Position numbers and translations under genes: made by a program | NCBI RefSeq assembly: GCF_037892545.1 | Contig: NZ_JBBKBG010000008.1 | Span: forward strand, 16,959 to 80,958 | Length of the DNA: 64,000 bases | Direction: 5' to 3' | Source of the DNA: Pseudogracilibacillus sp037892545 | Lineage (GTDB): Bacteria; Bacillota; Bacilli; Bacillales; Amphibacillaceae | Shown here: positions 52,470 through 61,228 of the stretch, piece after piece | Layout of the letters: each line of letters begins with the position of its first letter | How positions within the stretch are numbered: the first letter of the stretch is position 1 | Notes under the pieces: generated by a model | What the model saw: only the letters and a program-made list of their open reading frames with translations | Database searches by the model: none | What the model was told of the DNA's origin: nothing

Positions 52470-53792
52470 ATGAAACATGAAGATGTAGAAAAGCAACTTG
52501 AAAATTATAAAAACAAAATAGAAAACATTTCCATCCCCGAGACATTGTTAGATGAAGCGATAGAAAAAGGTATGAAGCAACATAAGGAGAGCAAAGTTTC
52601 TAAGAAAAAACACCGTTATTATTTACCAAAATGGACATGGGCAGCCATCATTTTTCTTCTTGCAGGATGCGTATGGACAGTTTATTTGATTGATCCAGTA
52701 TTTTTACGTGGAAATCCTAGTTGGGAATCGGCAATGCAAAATGAATATTATCATGAAATAAATTATACAGAGAAAAAGGGAGGCATTAACTTTACATTAC
52801 ATGGAGTAATGATGGATGAAAAAAACATTGTATCTTTTATAACGATTGAAACAGAAAATAAAGTGGAGTATGCTTCCATTGGAAAAATCCAATTATTTGA
52901 TCAAGATGGCAAGGAACTTATTTTTAATGGAAGTTATGGTTCGATGGATGACGATGATGGTACGAAGAAAAGACGTTTTCGTCATACAGTCGATGCACAA
53001 ATATCATCAGATGATATGTTGAAAAATGGCTTACGTATAGTAATGGATGTGCATGTACAAGACGAGGGGGTAGATGAGAGTGTGGAAACATTTTCGGTAC
53101 CAATTGAGGTTGAGCAGATTAAGGTAGCAAAGAAACAACAATATGAAGTAAATGAAACAATTGAGATAGCGGATCAAAAAATAACGGTTGAAAAAGTAGT
53201 CATGTATCCAACAAGAGCGGAAGTTCATGTCGTGTTAGATTCGACTAATACAAAAGATATTCTGGATTATACGAATTTACAATTAGAAGATGGAAAAAGG
53301 AATGTATGGGGAAAAGTCACGAACGGTGTAGTAAACATAATGGATGAGAAAGAGCCACATAAAGATATTTTATATTTAGAGAGTAGTTATTTTCAAGTAC
53401 CAGAACAATTATTTATGACATTAAGCAAAGTGCAAGCAGTGAATAAAAATGAGAGGGAAATTATATACTCAATGGATGAAGGAAAAATTATTCAAGCGCC
53501 AGATAATGGTAAATTAATTGATTCCGTTTTTGTGGAAGATAACTCATTAGTATTTGCGATAAATACCCCGTCAGAGGAAGAATTTCCGTTCGGGATGTTT
53601 AGTTATGTGTTAGATGAACAAGGCAAGGAATTGGAGTTATATTCTAGTTTTAATTCTATTAGAAATGGCAAAGGATATTATGGATTAGAACTTAAAAACA
53701 TTGATACATTAAAAGGGAATATTCGCATTCCAGTACAATATTATCCGACATTTTTAGAAGCGGAAAAAGAAATCAAGGTACAAATAAAATAG
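52470..53792 (+). CDS. membrane anti-sigma factor, DUF4179 type
   Basis: A 440-aa single-span protein: an N-terminal cytoplasmic part of about 50 residues that should bind the sigma factor, one membrane helix (about 54-75, WTWAAIIFLLAGCVWTVYLI) and a large extracellular part with DUF4179-like and C-terminal beta-rich domains. The ATG follows the sigma stop codon directly. An envelope signal is likely to relieve inhibition, but the signal cannot be read from the sequence. Confidence 0.85.
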   Translation: MKHEDVEKQLENYKNKIENISIPETLLDEAIEKGMKQHKESKVSKKKHRYYLPKWTWAAIIFLLAGCVWTVYLIDPVFLRGNPSWESAMQNEYYHEINYTEKKGGINFTLHGVMMDEKNIVSFITIETENKVEYASIGKIQLFDQDGKELIFNGSYGSMDDDDGTKKRRFRHTVDAQISSDDMLKNGLRIVMDVHVQDEGVDESVETFSVPIEVEQIKVAKKQQYEVNETIEIADQKITVEKVVMYPTRAEVHVVLDSTNTKDILDYTNLQLEDGKRNVWGKVTNGVVNIMDEKEPHKDILYLESSYFQVPEQLFMTLSKVQAVNKNEREIIYSMDEGKIIQAPDNGKLIDSVFVEDNSLVFAINTPSEEEFPFGMFSYVLDEQGKELELYSSFNSIRNGKGYYGLELKNIDTLKGNIRIPVQYYPTFLEAEKEIKVQIK

Positions 53793-53843
53793 TGCTAAAA
53801 CGGTGATTAGTATATTGTATAAAAAGTGAGCCCGATAAAATAC

Positions 53844-53880
53844 GCACCCTCTAAAATAATAAACTACATGTAGAGGGTGC
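53844..53880. terminator. hairpin after the anti-sigma gene
   Basis: GCACCCTCTA (53844-53853) pairs with TAGAGGGTGC (53871-53880). No strong T run follows on either strand, so it may be a weak terminator shared by the convergent genes. Confidence 0.45.
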
Positions 53881-54033
53881 TTAGTGTACACGCCGATTTG
53901 AAAAAAAACGATCGCAACAATTAATAAATGGGGAGAATGATTTCTAAAGAAGTTTCTTTATAACGGCGATAAGTTATAAACAGACGTGCTACATCTTAAT
54001 CATCATTACTTTTTCTCCTTTAAGAATGAAATA

Positions 54034-56097
54034 TTATTCTATCCCAATTTCTTCCAGTAAAACTTCCCCATTCGTGCCTGAAAATTGTAGAGTTAATGTT
54101 GTATCTTTTAATGACTCAGCAGAAATATCTGTTAATGGAACATGAATAGTTTCAAAAATTGGCTCCCAGTTTGTGTCATATTTGCCGTCCCGATAATACG
54201 TATCAAGTAAACCGAAAGGCGTTTGATCAATCTCAATGACAGGAGATAATGTATGTGTTTCTTGAACAAGCGTCTTATTTTCATTTGACAGAACAACTTC
54301 CATATCAATATTTGCTTCTGGTTTATAATTTGCTACCGTAAGGACGAGCGAATGACTATTAACATTCTTCCCTTTAAGAGAAAGTGGAATCGAATATGTT
54401 GCTGCTTCTTCCCAAGCAATATGTAGTGCATCTTGTGGGTGAATTCCACCCGAACGGTTTTTAGGACGAATTACTTCTTTTTTTGGTGCATTAGAAAATT
54501 GGCCTAATATTTCTTGATGTTTGTTATACGTTAACAATGATTGATATTGCCCAGTTACATATTTGTGAGCCATCGTTGTGTCTGGTAAAAGTTCCTTTCG
54601 AACTTGTTCATTTTCGATTAATGTTGCTAATTCCGTACTTTGTTGAAATACATCTTTATAAAAGGCAGTCAAGTAGGTGGCCGCAATTTGCTGTTGTTCT
54701 TTTTTCGACAATAGGTTCATTTGATTTAGAAACAATCCTTTTGGCATTGCTAAATCGTAACGTCCCCAATCGTTATTGAATTGGACATGGTTTGCATGTT
54801 CAATATATAATGTAGCTTTTATTTGATTCGCATCTGTCAATGTCGTGCGATAAAATTGATGATCCCCTCTGAAATTGTACACATCTGCATCTTGTGCACC
54901 GTGCATGATAAAGTAAGAAACATTTTCTAATTTCGGTTTTGTATGATCAATGGACTTATCAGTAGGGGAGATGGCAGCAACGGCTTTAATTTCAACGTCT
55001 TGTAATGCACGAAGTAATGCTGGATCTTCAATGAAACGTTCATAATCTGCTCCCATTGCAGCGGCTTGCCCACCACGTGAATGACCAGACAATGCAATTT
55101 CTTGTACATTTACTTTCTGATAAAATAAACTATCCTCTTTTTGATTCATCTCTTTTAATTGCACGATATGTTGTAGCAATATCCATGTTCTCAATAGGTA
55201 GTTATCATTTGGTTGACCTGTAATATTCGAATAGTTAATGAAATCTTCATCAACAGAAATGAAAATAAAGCCATGGGAGGCAATAATTTCTCCTAAATAA
55301 TCATAGCCACCTGTAGAGAATTTTTCCATAGAATGGTTCCCATGCACCGTTAAAATAACAGGGAAGGGACCATCTCCTTCAGGCATGAATACTCGCCCGT
55401 TAATCGGAAGTTCGTGTTGATCAAAGTCCCAAAACTTTGTGCGTTTTGCACTCCAATTTGTTATAAAGCTGGATGCATTTACTGTTTCTGTATGTTCCGT
55501 TACTTCGTCACCAAAGTCTTTTCGATAAGGATCTTTTCCGCTTCCATATGTAAAAAATTGTACGTCATAAGGTCCAGTTAAGGAATCGTCTACATTTGAA
55601 TGATTAGACATGAACAACGCAATACCGATAATCGTCAAACCGATTGCACTACATATTAATATTTTTTTCCCGTATTTATAAGCATGAATTTGATATGCAA
55701 AAAAACTTAAAACGGTAGCAAGAATAGCAGCAAAGACACCGATGATCATCGAAAAAATCGAACCGGCATCGACAACATATAATAATACCCATAAACCAAT
55801 CCCGACATATAAAATACTAGATAAAGCTATTCGAGCAATAGGGATACGTAAAAGAGATAAAATAAATGCTAGTAAAAATGTCACTATGATAAATAAAAAT
55901 AAATTTAATATAAAGGCAACGACATAATCTAAAGAAAGATGGATGAAAGTCGATCCTGATGGCCGTCCAGAAATTGCTATTAGAGCGACTATCGTTGTCA
56001 TGCCCCATGCAACGATAACAAAAGACTTTGTTGCATGTGTGTCGTATTCATACGTTTTTATACATTGCATTTTAATAGCTGAAAATAATTTTTGCAT
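54034..56097 (-). CDS. membrane-anchored alpha/beta hydrolase
   Basis: A 687-aa protein with a block of four to five membrane helices (about residues 25-165) and a large extracellular alpha/beta hydrolase domain. The oxyanion region is VILTVHGNHS (about 245-254), the nucleophile Ser is in LSGHSRGGQAA (about 345), the catalytic Asp is probably in MHGAQDADV and the His in IEHANHVQF. A C-terminal beta domain (about 550-687) follows. It resembles chlorophyllase- or PET-hydrolase-like esterases; the substrate is unknown. No partner gene is adjacent. Confidence 0.8.
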   Translation of the reverse strand: MQKLFSAIKMQCIKTYEYDTHATKSFVIVAWGMTTIVALIAISGRPSGSTFIHLSLDYVVAFILNLFLFIIVTFLLAFILSLLRIPIARIALSSILYVGIGLWVLLYVVDAGSIFSMIIGVFAAILATVLSFFAYQIHAYKYGKKILICSAIGLTIIGIALFMSNHSNVDDSLTGPYDVQFFTYGSGKDPYRKDFGDEVTEHTETVNASSFITNWSAKRTKFWDFDQHELPINGRVFMPEGDGPFPVILTVHGNHSMEKFSTGGYDYLGEIIASHGFIFISVDEDFINYSNITGQPNDNYLLRTWILLQHIVQLKEMNQKEDSLFYQKVNVQEIALSGHSRGGQAAAMGADYERFIEDPALLRALQDVEIKAVAAISPTDKSIDHTKPKLENVSYFIMHGAQDADVYNFRGDHQFYRTTLTDANQIKATLYIEHANHVQFNNDWGRYDLAMPKGLFLNQMNLLSKKEQQQIAATYLTAFYKDVFQQSTELATLIENEQVRKELLPDTTMAHKYVTGQYQSLLTYNKHQEILGQFSNAPKKEVIRPKNRSGGIHPQDALHIAWEEAATYSIPLSLKGKNVNSHSLVLTVANYKPEANIDMEVVLSNENKTLVQETHTLSPVIEIDQTPFGLLDTYYRDGKYDTNWEPIFETIHVPLTDISAESLKDTTLTLQFSGTNGEVLLEEIGIE

Positions 56098-56238
56098 AAT
56101 AAAGCGTAATTCACCAACTTTTTTTCTATGATAAAGTCTATTTTAGCACGAAACATATGAACCATCATATAAAAGAATGATATACTACTCATTATTGATG
56201 ATAGATTCATGTAATAAATACAAAAGGAAGTGTTTTTT

Positions 56239-56868
56239 TTGAAAATAAAAGAGCCAATGATTGGCGAAGATGTAACGAAACAATCTATGCATGAAATAGA
56301 AGAGGATTTTATAGAAGAAGCAGTAATGGAACGTGAAAATTGTATCAATGAACAATTCATAGGCATTCATATTCAAAAAACCATATTTAAAAATTGCCGT
56401 TTTATAGGGACGGATTTTTCGAGGATTAGTTTAACAGATGTTCGTTTTGAAAAATGTGATTTCTCGAATGCGAATATGGAATATGCATCTATGAATCGTG
56501 TCATATTTGACAATTGTAAACTGGTTGGGTGTAATTTTGAACATGCGTATATGGGACATACACAATTCCAACATTCTCTAGTAAATATGGCGTTGTTTGG
56601 AAAAGCAAAATTGGAAAAAGTACTATTTGAACATGCATCATTACAACAAGTAGATTTTTATCGTTCGATATTTAAAACGATTCAATTCAATACATGTAAT
56701 TTAAATGAAGCCAATTTTGAGGAAACACCGTTAAAAGGTATCGATGTCAGTACTTCACAGTTTGACACTTTATTTGTGACCATCGATCAATTAAAAGGAT
56801 TAAAAGTATCACCATTACAAGCGATTCAATTTGCAAGCATGCTCGGGCTAATCGTGAAAGATGCATAG
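56239..56868 (+). CDS. pentapeptide repeat protein
   Basis: A 209-aa protein with runs of A(D/N)LXX-type pentapeptides between about residues 45 and 170, for example FRFEKCDFSNANMEYASMN-like and CNLNEANFEE stretches, which form a right-handed square beta helix. Some members (Qnr, MfpA) mimic DNA and protect gyrase from quinolones, but the more irregular repeats here do not allow that claim. It starts at a TTG with AAGGAAG eight bases upstream, divergent from the hydrolase gene. Confidence 0.85.
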   Translation: MKIKEPMIGEDVTKQSMHEIEEDFIEEAVMERENCINEQFIGIHIQKTIFKNCRFIGTDFSRISLTDVRFEKCDFSNANMEYASMNRVIFDNCKLVGCNFEHAYMGHTQFQHSLVNMALFGKAKLEKVLFEHASLQQVDFYRSIFKTIQFNTCNLNEANFEETPLKGIDVSTSQFDTLFVTIDQLKGLKVSPLQAIQFASMLGLIVKDA

Positions 56869-56878
56869 CGTTACGATG

Positions 56879-57046
56879 TTAATAGGAAACATATAATCCA
56901 ATGACACTAATTATCATGATGACAATCGATAAGGTTAATTGCTTTACATTTAATGCATCATTGTAGTGACGGAGTTCGATCATAAAAGTAATCATTCCAT
57001 ATAATAATCCAGTGAATAGAAGTATGGTGTATACTGGGAAATCCAT
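56879..57046 (-). CDS. small two-helix membrane protein, 55 aa
   Basis: An ATG with a perfect AGGAGGG site five bases upstream opens a 55-codon frame: MDFPVYTILLFTGLLYGMIT, a charged middle (IELRHYNDALNVKQ) and a second hydrophobic segment ending IGLYVSY. Two membrane helices (about 5-23 and 38-54) with a polar loop are clear. The strong site and the composition make it a real gene; no family is recognised. It lies between convergent neighbours, near the CtaM-like gene. Confidence 0.75.
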   Translation of the reverse strand: MDFPVYTILLFTGLLYGMITFMIELRHYNDALNVKQLTLSIVIMIISVIGLYVSY

Positions 57047-57120
57047 GTTTACCCTCCTATATGTGTTGAAATTTTACATACATATGCGCCAAACAAGTGA
57101 GCTTATATACTAGTATATAT

Positions 57121-57166
57121 AAAAAAAGACTTAGAACGAGTACAAAAAGTATCGCCTAAGTCTTTT
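57121..57166 (-). terminator. Rho-independent terminator of the CtaM-like gene
   Basis: On the minus strand AAAAGACTTAG (57156-57166) pairs with CTAAGTCTTTT (57124-57134) around a 21-nt loop, followed by TTTTTTT. Confidence 0.82.
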
Positions 57167-57169
57167 ATG

Positions 57170-57718
57170 TTAATAAAATGGTGAAATTAATACGTATACT
57201 AGGACACCCGTAAAACTAACGTATAACCAAATTGGCATCGTCCATCGTGCAATTTTCTTATGTTTCTCCACTTGCATATTTAAACCTTTTGTCAGGGTAA
57301 ATAATGACAATGGTAAAAGGATTGTTGATAAGAATATATGGGAGATTAATACAAAGTAATAGACATATTTTAAAAATCCATCTTCCCCATAACTCGTAGA
57401 ACCAGCTAATGCATGATATGTTAAATACGTAATTAAGAAAATAAATGTTGCACTAAAAGCTGCCAAAATAAAATTACGGTGTGCTTTAACATTTCCTTTT
57501 TTAATGGATACGAGTGCACCAATTAAAAATAAAAATGCAAAACCATTTAAAATCGCATTGATTAATGGAAGAACCGTAAGTTTCATTCCAAAAATAGTAT
57601 CTGTCGTACTACGTGGAATATAATTTGTACCTAAAATAATAATGACAGCGACAACAGAAAGTACCCAAATTAGTGGGGTATAATTACGTTGTTTTAAATT
57701 ATTCGCTTCGCTTTTCAT
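57170..57718 (-). CDS. ctaM: DUF420 membrane protein, CtaM/YozB-like
   Basis: A 182-aa protein with five membrane helices. Conserved DUF420 histidines appear in KAHRNFILAAFSATF (about residues 83-97), TYHALAG and LISHIFLSTILLPL (about 128-141), and in VEKHKKIARWTMPIWLYVS. CtaM is needed for assembly of active aa3-type cytochrome oxidase in Bacillota. The ATG at 57718 has GAGAGGG upstream; a longer frame to 57760 lacks one. It is isolated from other cta genes here. Confidence 0.87.
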   Translation of the reverse strand: MKSEANNLKQRNYTPLIWVLSVVAVIIILGTNYIPRSTTDTIFGMKLTVLPLINAILNGFAFLFLIGALVSIKKGNVKAHRNFILAAFSATFIFLITYLTYHALAGSTSYGEDGFLKYVYYFVLISHIFLSTILLPLSLFTLTKGLNMQVEKHKKIARWTMPIWLYVSFTGVLVYVLISPFY

Positions 57719-57833
57719 TATATCCCTCTCTTTCCTAACTTTATAATATTCTAGAAACAAAAATAATACAATGATTAATTCTTAAAATGAGTATTATTCA
57801 TAAATATGACAAATATTTATGAAGGAAATGACA

Positions 57834-59408
57834 TCATCTATCATTATTTGGCATTAATTTTGTTTTTCCTAATAAGAGGTAAACAATGAATAGCCCGATA
57901 ATGACTGTTATTAATCCAAAATAAACATTTTCCGTAAAGCCTAACACAACATAACCAAGTCCAGCAATGACTGCTGCAACAATCGCATAAGGTAATTGCG
58001 TCATTACATGGTCTATATGGTTACAGCTTGATCCAGTCGAAGATAGAATCGTCGTATCTGAAATGGGAGAACAATGGTCTCCGAACACTGCTCCAGCTAA
58101 AACAGCAGCTAACATCGGTAAAATAAGGTCGATGTTTGTAGAAGCTGCAATTTGACCGGCAATAGGCAATAACAAGGCAAATGCCCCCCAAGATGTTCCC
58201 GTTGAAAAAGCGATAATTCCAGCCATAATAAAAATAATGAATGGTAAGATTGCAAAAGGAATATTTGATTGTTTTACAATATTTGCTAAATATGTACCTG
58301 TTCCTAATTGGTCAATTAAATCCGTAATTGCCCATGCGAAAATTAATATAATAACTGCTGATAACATTGCCTTTAATCCGTTAAAGATACCGATGGAGAA
58401 ATCCTTTTTCTCTAATTGATTTGCCTTGATATGTCTAATACTCATGAAAAAAGTAATAAACACGGCAATTAGTCCTCCAAGGAATAAGGATAATGAAACA
58501 TCTGCTTCCCCTAAAATATTAATGATACTTCTTTCACCAGGAGCTAACGCTATATACCCTGTAGTGAAAATAAGGCCGATGGTTCCGATGAACAACATAA
58601 TAATTGGAATGAGTAAATCAGATATTTTCCCAATAGCACTTGATTTTTCTTCTTGTTGTTGTGTTTCTGTTTTTTGTTGTTGAAATGTTACATCTCCTGT
58701 TTCTAATGCATGAAGTTCATGCTTTTTCATCGCTCCAAAATCTGCTTGACGAATTGCTAAAATAAATACAAGCCCAATCGCTGACCAAACATAATAATTC
58801 ATAGGAATCATCGTAATAAATGCGCTTAATGCAGAATAATCAACAATATTATGTGTCATGAACACCGTTCCGATTAAACCTAAAATGTACGCGCCCCAAC
58901 TTGATAATGGTGCAATGACACAAATAGGTGCTGCAGTAGAGTCGACGATATAGGCAAGTTTTGCACGTGAAATTCGATGTTTATCTGTCACTGGACGTGC
59001 TACTTGTCCGACTGTTAAACTGTTGAAGTAGTCATCGATAAATAAGGCAAAACCTAATACGATCGTCATTATTTGGGCACCAACACGTGTTTTTACACGG
59101 AGGATCATCCAATCTCCGAATGCTCTCGTTCCACCCATCATACTGACAAAACTAGTAATAATTCCAAGTAAAAACAAGAATAAAATAATATAAATATTCC
59201 ACGTATTTAATCCACCATCTTCAACGAATACCCGAACAAAAGCTTGAATAATTAAGCTTAATGTTTCGCCGATCTGATAATTAGCAACAAAAAATGCTGC
59301 AAATAAAATACCGACACCTAAAGATAATAATACTCGTTTCGTAATTAACACCATGAGAATGGCTATTAATGGTGGAATAATGGATAAAATTGAATCAGAC
59401 AAAATCAT
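57834..59408 (-). CDS. NhaC-family sodium/proton antiporter
   Basis: A 524-aa antiporter with about 12 membrane helices. FALFIDDYFNSLTVGQVARP (about residues 127-146), STAAPICVIAPLSSWGAY (about 158-175), FSTGTSWGAFALLLPIAGQI (about 402) and GDHCSPISDTTILSSTG (about 446) are conserved NhaC-family sites that bind the ion. A soluble insert rich in Gln and Glu occurs near 240-255. The ATG has AAAGGAG upstream. Sodium export is the usual role, though some relatives exchange malate and lactate. Confidence 0.9.
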   Translation of the reverse strand: MILSDSILSIIPPLIAILMVLITKRVLLSLGVGILFAAFFVANYQIGETLSLIIQAFVRVFVEDGGLNTWNIYIILFLFLLGIITSFVSMMGGTRAFGDWMILRVKTRVGAQIMTIVLGFALFIDDYFNSLTVGQVARPVTDKHRISRAKLAYIVDSTAAPICVIAPLSSWGAYILGLIGTVFMTHNIVDYSALSAFITMIPMNYYVWSAIGLVFILAIRQADFGAMKKHELHALETGDVTFQQQKTETQQQEEKSSAIGKISDLLIPIIMLFIGTIGLIFTTGYIALAPGERSIINILGEADVSLSLFLGGLIAVFITFFMSIRHIKANQLEKKDFSIGIFNGLKAMLSAVIILIFAWAITDLIDQLGTGTYLANIVKQSNIPFAILPFIIFIMAGIIAFSTGTSWGAFALLLPIAGQIAASTNIDLILPMLAAVLAGAVFGDHCSPISDTTILSSTGSSCNHIDHVMTQLPYAIVAAVIAGLGYVVLGFTENVYFGLITVIIGLFIVYLLLGKTKLMPNNDR

Positions 59409-59477
59409 TACGCTCCTTTATCGTTCACTAACCCTATATATTATACACGATTTTGCATGAAATGCAGAAATAAAACA

Positions 59478-60047
59478 TTATGAGGGGTAAATATGAAACG
59501 TTTTTAAAGCACGAACGACTTTTGCAAGTGGTAATCCAACAACATTATAATAATCCCCAAAAATATGTTTGACGAGTATAGCACCAGTGCTTTGAATGCC
59601 ATATGCACCAGCCTTATCATATGGATCATCTAATTGAATATAATGTTCTATTTCCTCTTCCGTTAGTTCCCAAAATGTCACTTCTGTTTTTTCAACGAAT
59701 AAATTATTCTCCATCACACCTTTTATATATACTCCTGTGTATACTTCATGTGTATTTCCACTTAATTGTGTAAGCATGGATCGTGCATCCATTCTATCTT
59801 TCGGTTTTTCAAAAATTTTACCTTGAAAGCTAACGACGGTATCTGCTGCTAAAATAACTTCGTGGACATTTTTTTGTATACTATTTCCTTTTAATATGGC
59901 AAGTTGCTTCACTTTTTCGATGGGATCCATTTCTTGAACAATGGATTCATCCACATCGTTCGTACGTATAGTAAAAGGGATTTGTACTTGATGTAGTAAC
60001 TGCTGTCGTCTAGGAGAAGAGGAGGCAAGTATTAGTTTTCGTTCCAT
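59478..60047 (-). CDS. maf: Maf nucleotide pyrophosphatase
   Basis: A 189-aa protein with the Maf signature LILASSSPRRQQLLHQ (about residues 5-20), the basic-acidic VILAADTVVSFQGKIFEKP (about 62-80) and the end GDYYNVVGLPLAKV. Maf hydrolyses non-canonical nucleoside triphosphates (dTTP/UTP type) and affects cell division. The ATG at 60047 lies eight bases after AGGAG and is better than the GTG at 60056. Usual neighbours (radC, mreB) are absent here. Confidence 0.93.
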   Translation of the reverse strand: MERKLILASSSPRRQQLLHQVQIPFTIRTNDVDESIVQEMDPIEKVKQLAILKGNSIQKNVHEVILAADTVVSFQGKIFEKPKDRMDARSMLTQLSGNTHEVYTGVYIKGVMENNLFVEKTEVTFWELTEEEIEHYIQLDDPYDKAGAYGIQSTGAILVKHIFGDYYNVVGLPLAKVVRALKTFHIYPS

Positions 60048-60183
60048 TTTTTTCACTCCTTTAAAGAAGATGATAGAACAAGTGTAACATAAGATAAGTT
60101 GATTTTACGTTACGGTGGAAAGGATGTAGCTGAAATAGTATTAGTAATAGTGCTTTACATTTTTCCCTAATTGCTATATAGTA

Positions 60184-60210
60184 TTTCTATGTACCTAAAT
60201 AAACTAGGTA
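60184..60210 (+). promoter_or_regulatory. putative PadR operator before padR
   Basis: TTTCTATGTA (60184-60193) continues into TACCTA-aataaac-TAGGTA (60192-60210), a dyad directly upstream of the padR start. The decamer TTTCTATGTA recurs at 61201-61210 before the DUF4153-like gene. Confidence 0.5.
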
Positions 60211-60221
60211 GGTGAAAACGT

Positions 60222-60554
60222 ATGTTTAGTCGAGAATTAGTAAAAGGAAGTACATCACTGCTCGTATTACAATTATTACATGAGCGAGATATGTATGGAT
60301 ATGAATTAGTAAAAGAAATTGAAAAAAGAAGTGAACATCATTTACAAATAAAAGAAGGTTCTCTCTATCCGGGACTTCATAAACTAGAAAAGCAAGAATA
60401 TATTGAAGCGTATTGGCAAGAACAAGAAAAAGGTCCTGCTAGAAAATATTATCGTATTACGAAGGCAGGGGAAATGATTTTGCAAGAACGAACATCTGAA
60501 TGGATTCAATATGTAAAAGTAATGTCGAAGATGATCGGAAAGACGGAGTCATGA
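60222..60554 (+). CDS. PadR-family transcriptional regulator
   Basis: A 110-aa regulator with the PadR winged helix: LVLQLLHERDMYGYELVKEI (about residues 14-33), LQIKEGSLYPGLHKLEKQ (about 46-63) and ARKYYRITKAGEMIL (about 78-92). Its stop overlaps the start of the next membrane protein (ATGA), a common PadR-HAAS pair. A dyad lies in its promoter region, in keeping with autoregulation. The inducer is unknown. Confidence 0.93.
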   Translation: MFSRELVKGSTSLLVLQLLHERDMYGYELVKEIEKRSEHHLQIKEGSLYPGLHKLEKQEYIEAYWQEQEKGPARKYYRITKAGEMILQERTSEWIQYVKVMSKMIGKTES

Positions 60555-61165
60555 ATGAAGAGGCGCAACGATATATAAAAGAATTGCAAACAGAACTATC
60601 TGATCAAAAAGATTATCAAGCAATCGTTGCGGATTACGAAGCACATATTTATGAAATGTTGCAACATGAACAAATTCCAACAAATGAAGTGTACGAAACA
60701 CTAGTAGAACAACTAGGATCTCCAACTGCTGTTGCAAAAATTTGGCGACAAGAAACAGGAATTACACCTAGAAAAACACAATGGTTATTTGTTTTACTAA
60801 ATTTTGCGATATTTGTTGGTGGAACTGTCTTATTAATATGTTTACATCTGTTTGGATGGAAATGGCTCATTCAAGTATGGAATATGGTTGCCAATATACC
60901 GTTATTTATCTTTGGATTGTATGCCATATTCTGGTCTTTATTAGGCTATGAAATGGGAAAAGAATTCGGTCATCGCGGAAAACGATTGTTACAACGAACA
61001 TTTGTTATTGCTATCCTTCCTAATATGTTGTTCATGTACATCATTTTATCGCATTTGCTACAAATGAAACCATTGATGACATTTTTGTTGATTTGTATAT
61101 TAACTGGTATTTTATACCCTGTCACATTTTTTGGTTATTATTGGGGGAGAAAAGTATCTGTTTGA
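60551..61165 (+). CDS. HAAS/DUF1700-like membrane protein
   Basis: A 204-aa protein with an N-terminal helical domain (about residues 1-85: YEAHIYEMLQHEQIPTNEVY, LVEQLGSPTAVAKIWRQE) that resembles the HAAS/DUF1700 sensor-anti-regulator module, followed by four membrane helices. Such proteins are encoded directly after PadR regulators and are thought to transmit a membrane signal to them. The ATG overlaps the padR stop by 4 nt. Confidence 0.83.
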   Translation: MNEEAQRYIKELQTELSDQKDYQAIVADYEAHIYEMLQHEQIPTNEVYETLVEQLGSPTAVAKIWRQETGITPRKTQWLFVLLNFAIFVGGTVLLICLHLFGWKWLIQVWNMVANIPLFIFGLYAIFWSLLGYEMGKEFGHRGKRLLQRTFVIAILPNMLFMYIILSHLLQMKPLMTFLLICILTGILYPVTFFGYYWGRKVSV

Positions 61166-61191
61166 TACTCTTCCCAATTATTTTATTCATG

Positions 61192-61210
61192 TACATAGAA
61201 TTTCTATGTA
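61192..61210 (+). promoter_or_regulatory. perfect 19-bp palindrome, probable PadR operator
   Basis: TACATAGAATTTCTATGTA is a perfect 9-1-9 palindrome 18 bp before the start of the next gene and 26 bp after the previous stop. It shares TTTCTATGTA with the padR upstream region. Confidence 0.6.
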
Positions 61211-61228
61211 TAGGTTAGGTGGAGGTTT

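Noticed and set aside
56239..56868. Qnr-like quinolone resistance protein
   Set aside because: The repeats are irregular and the protein lacks recognisable Qnr loops; only the pentapeptide fold is claimed.
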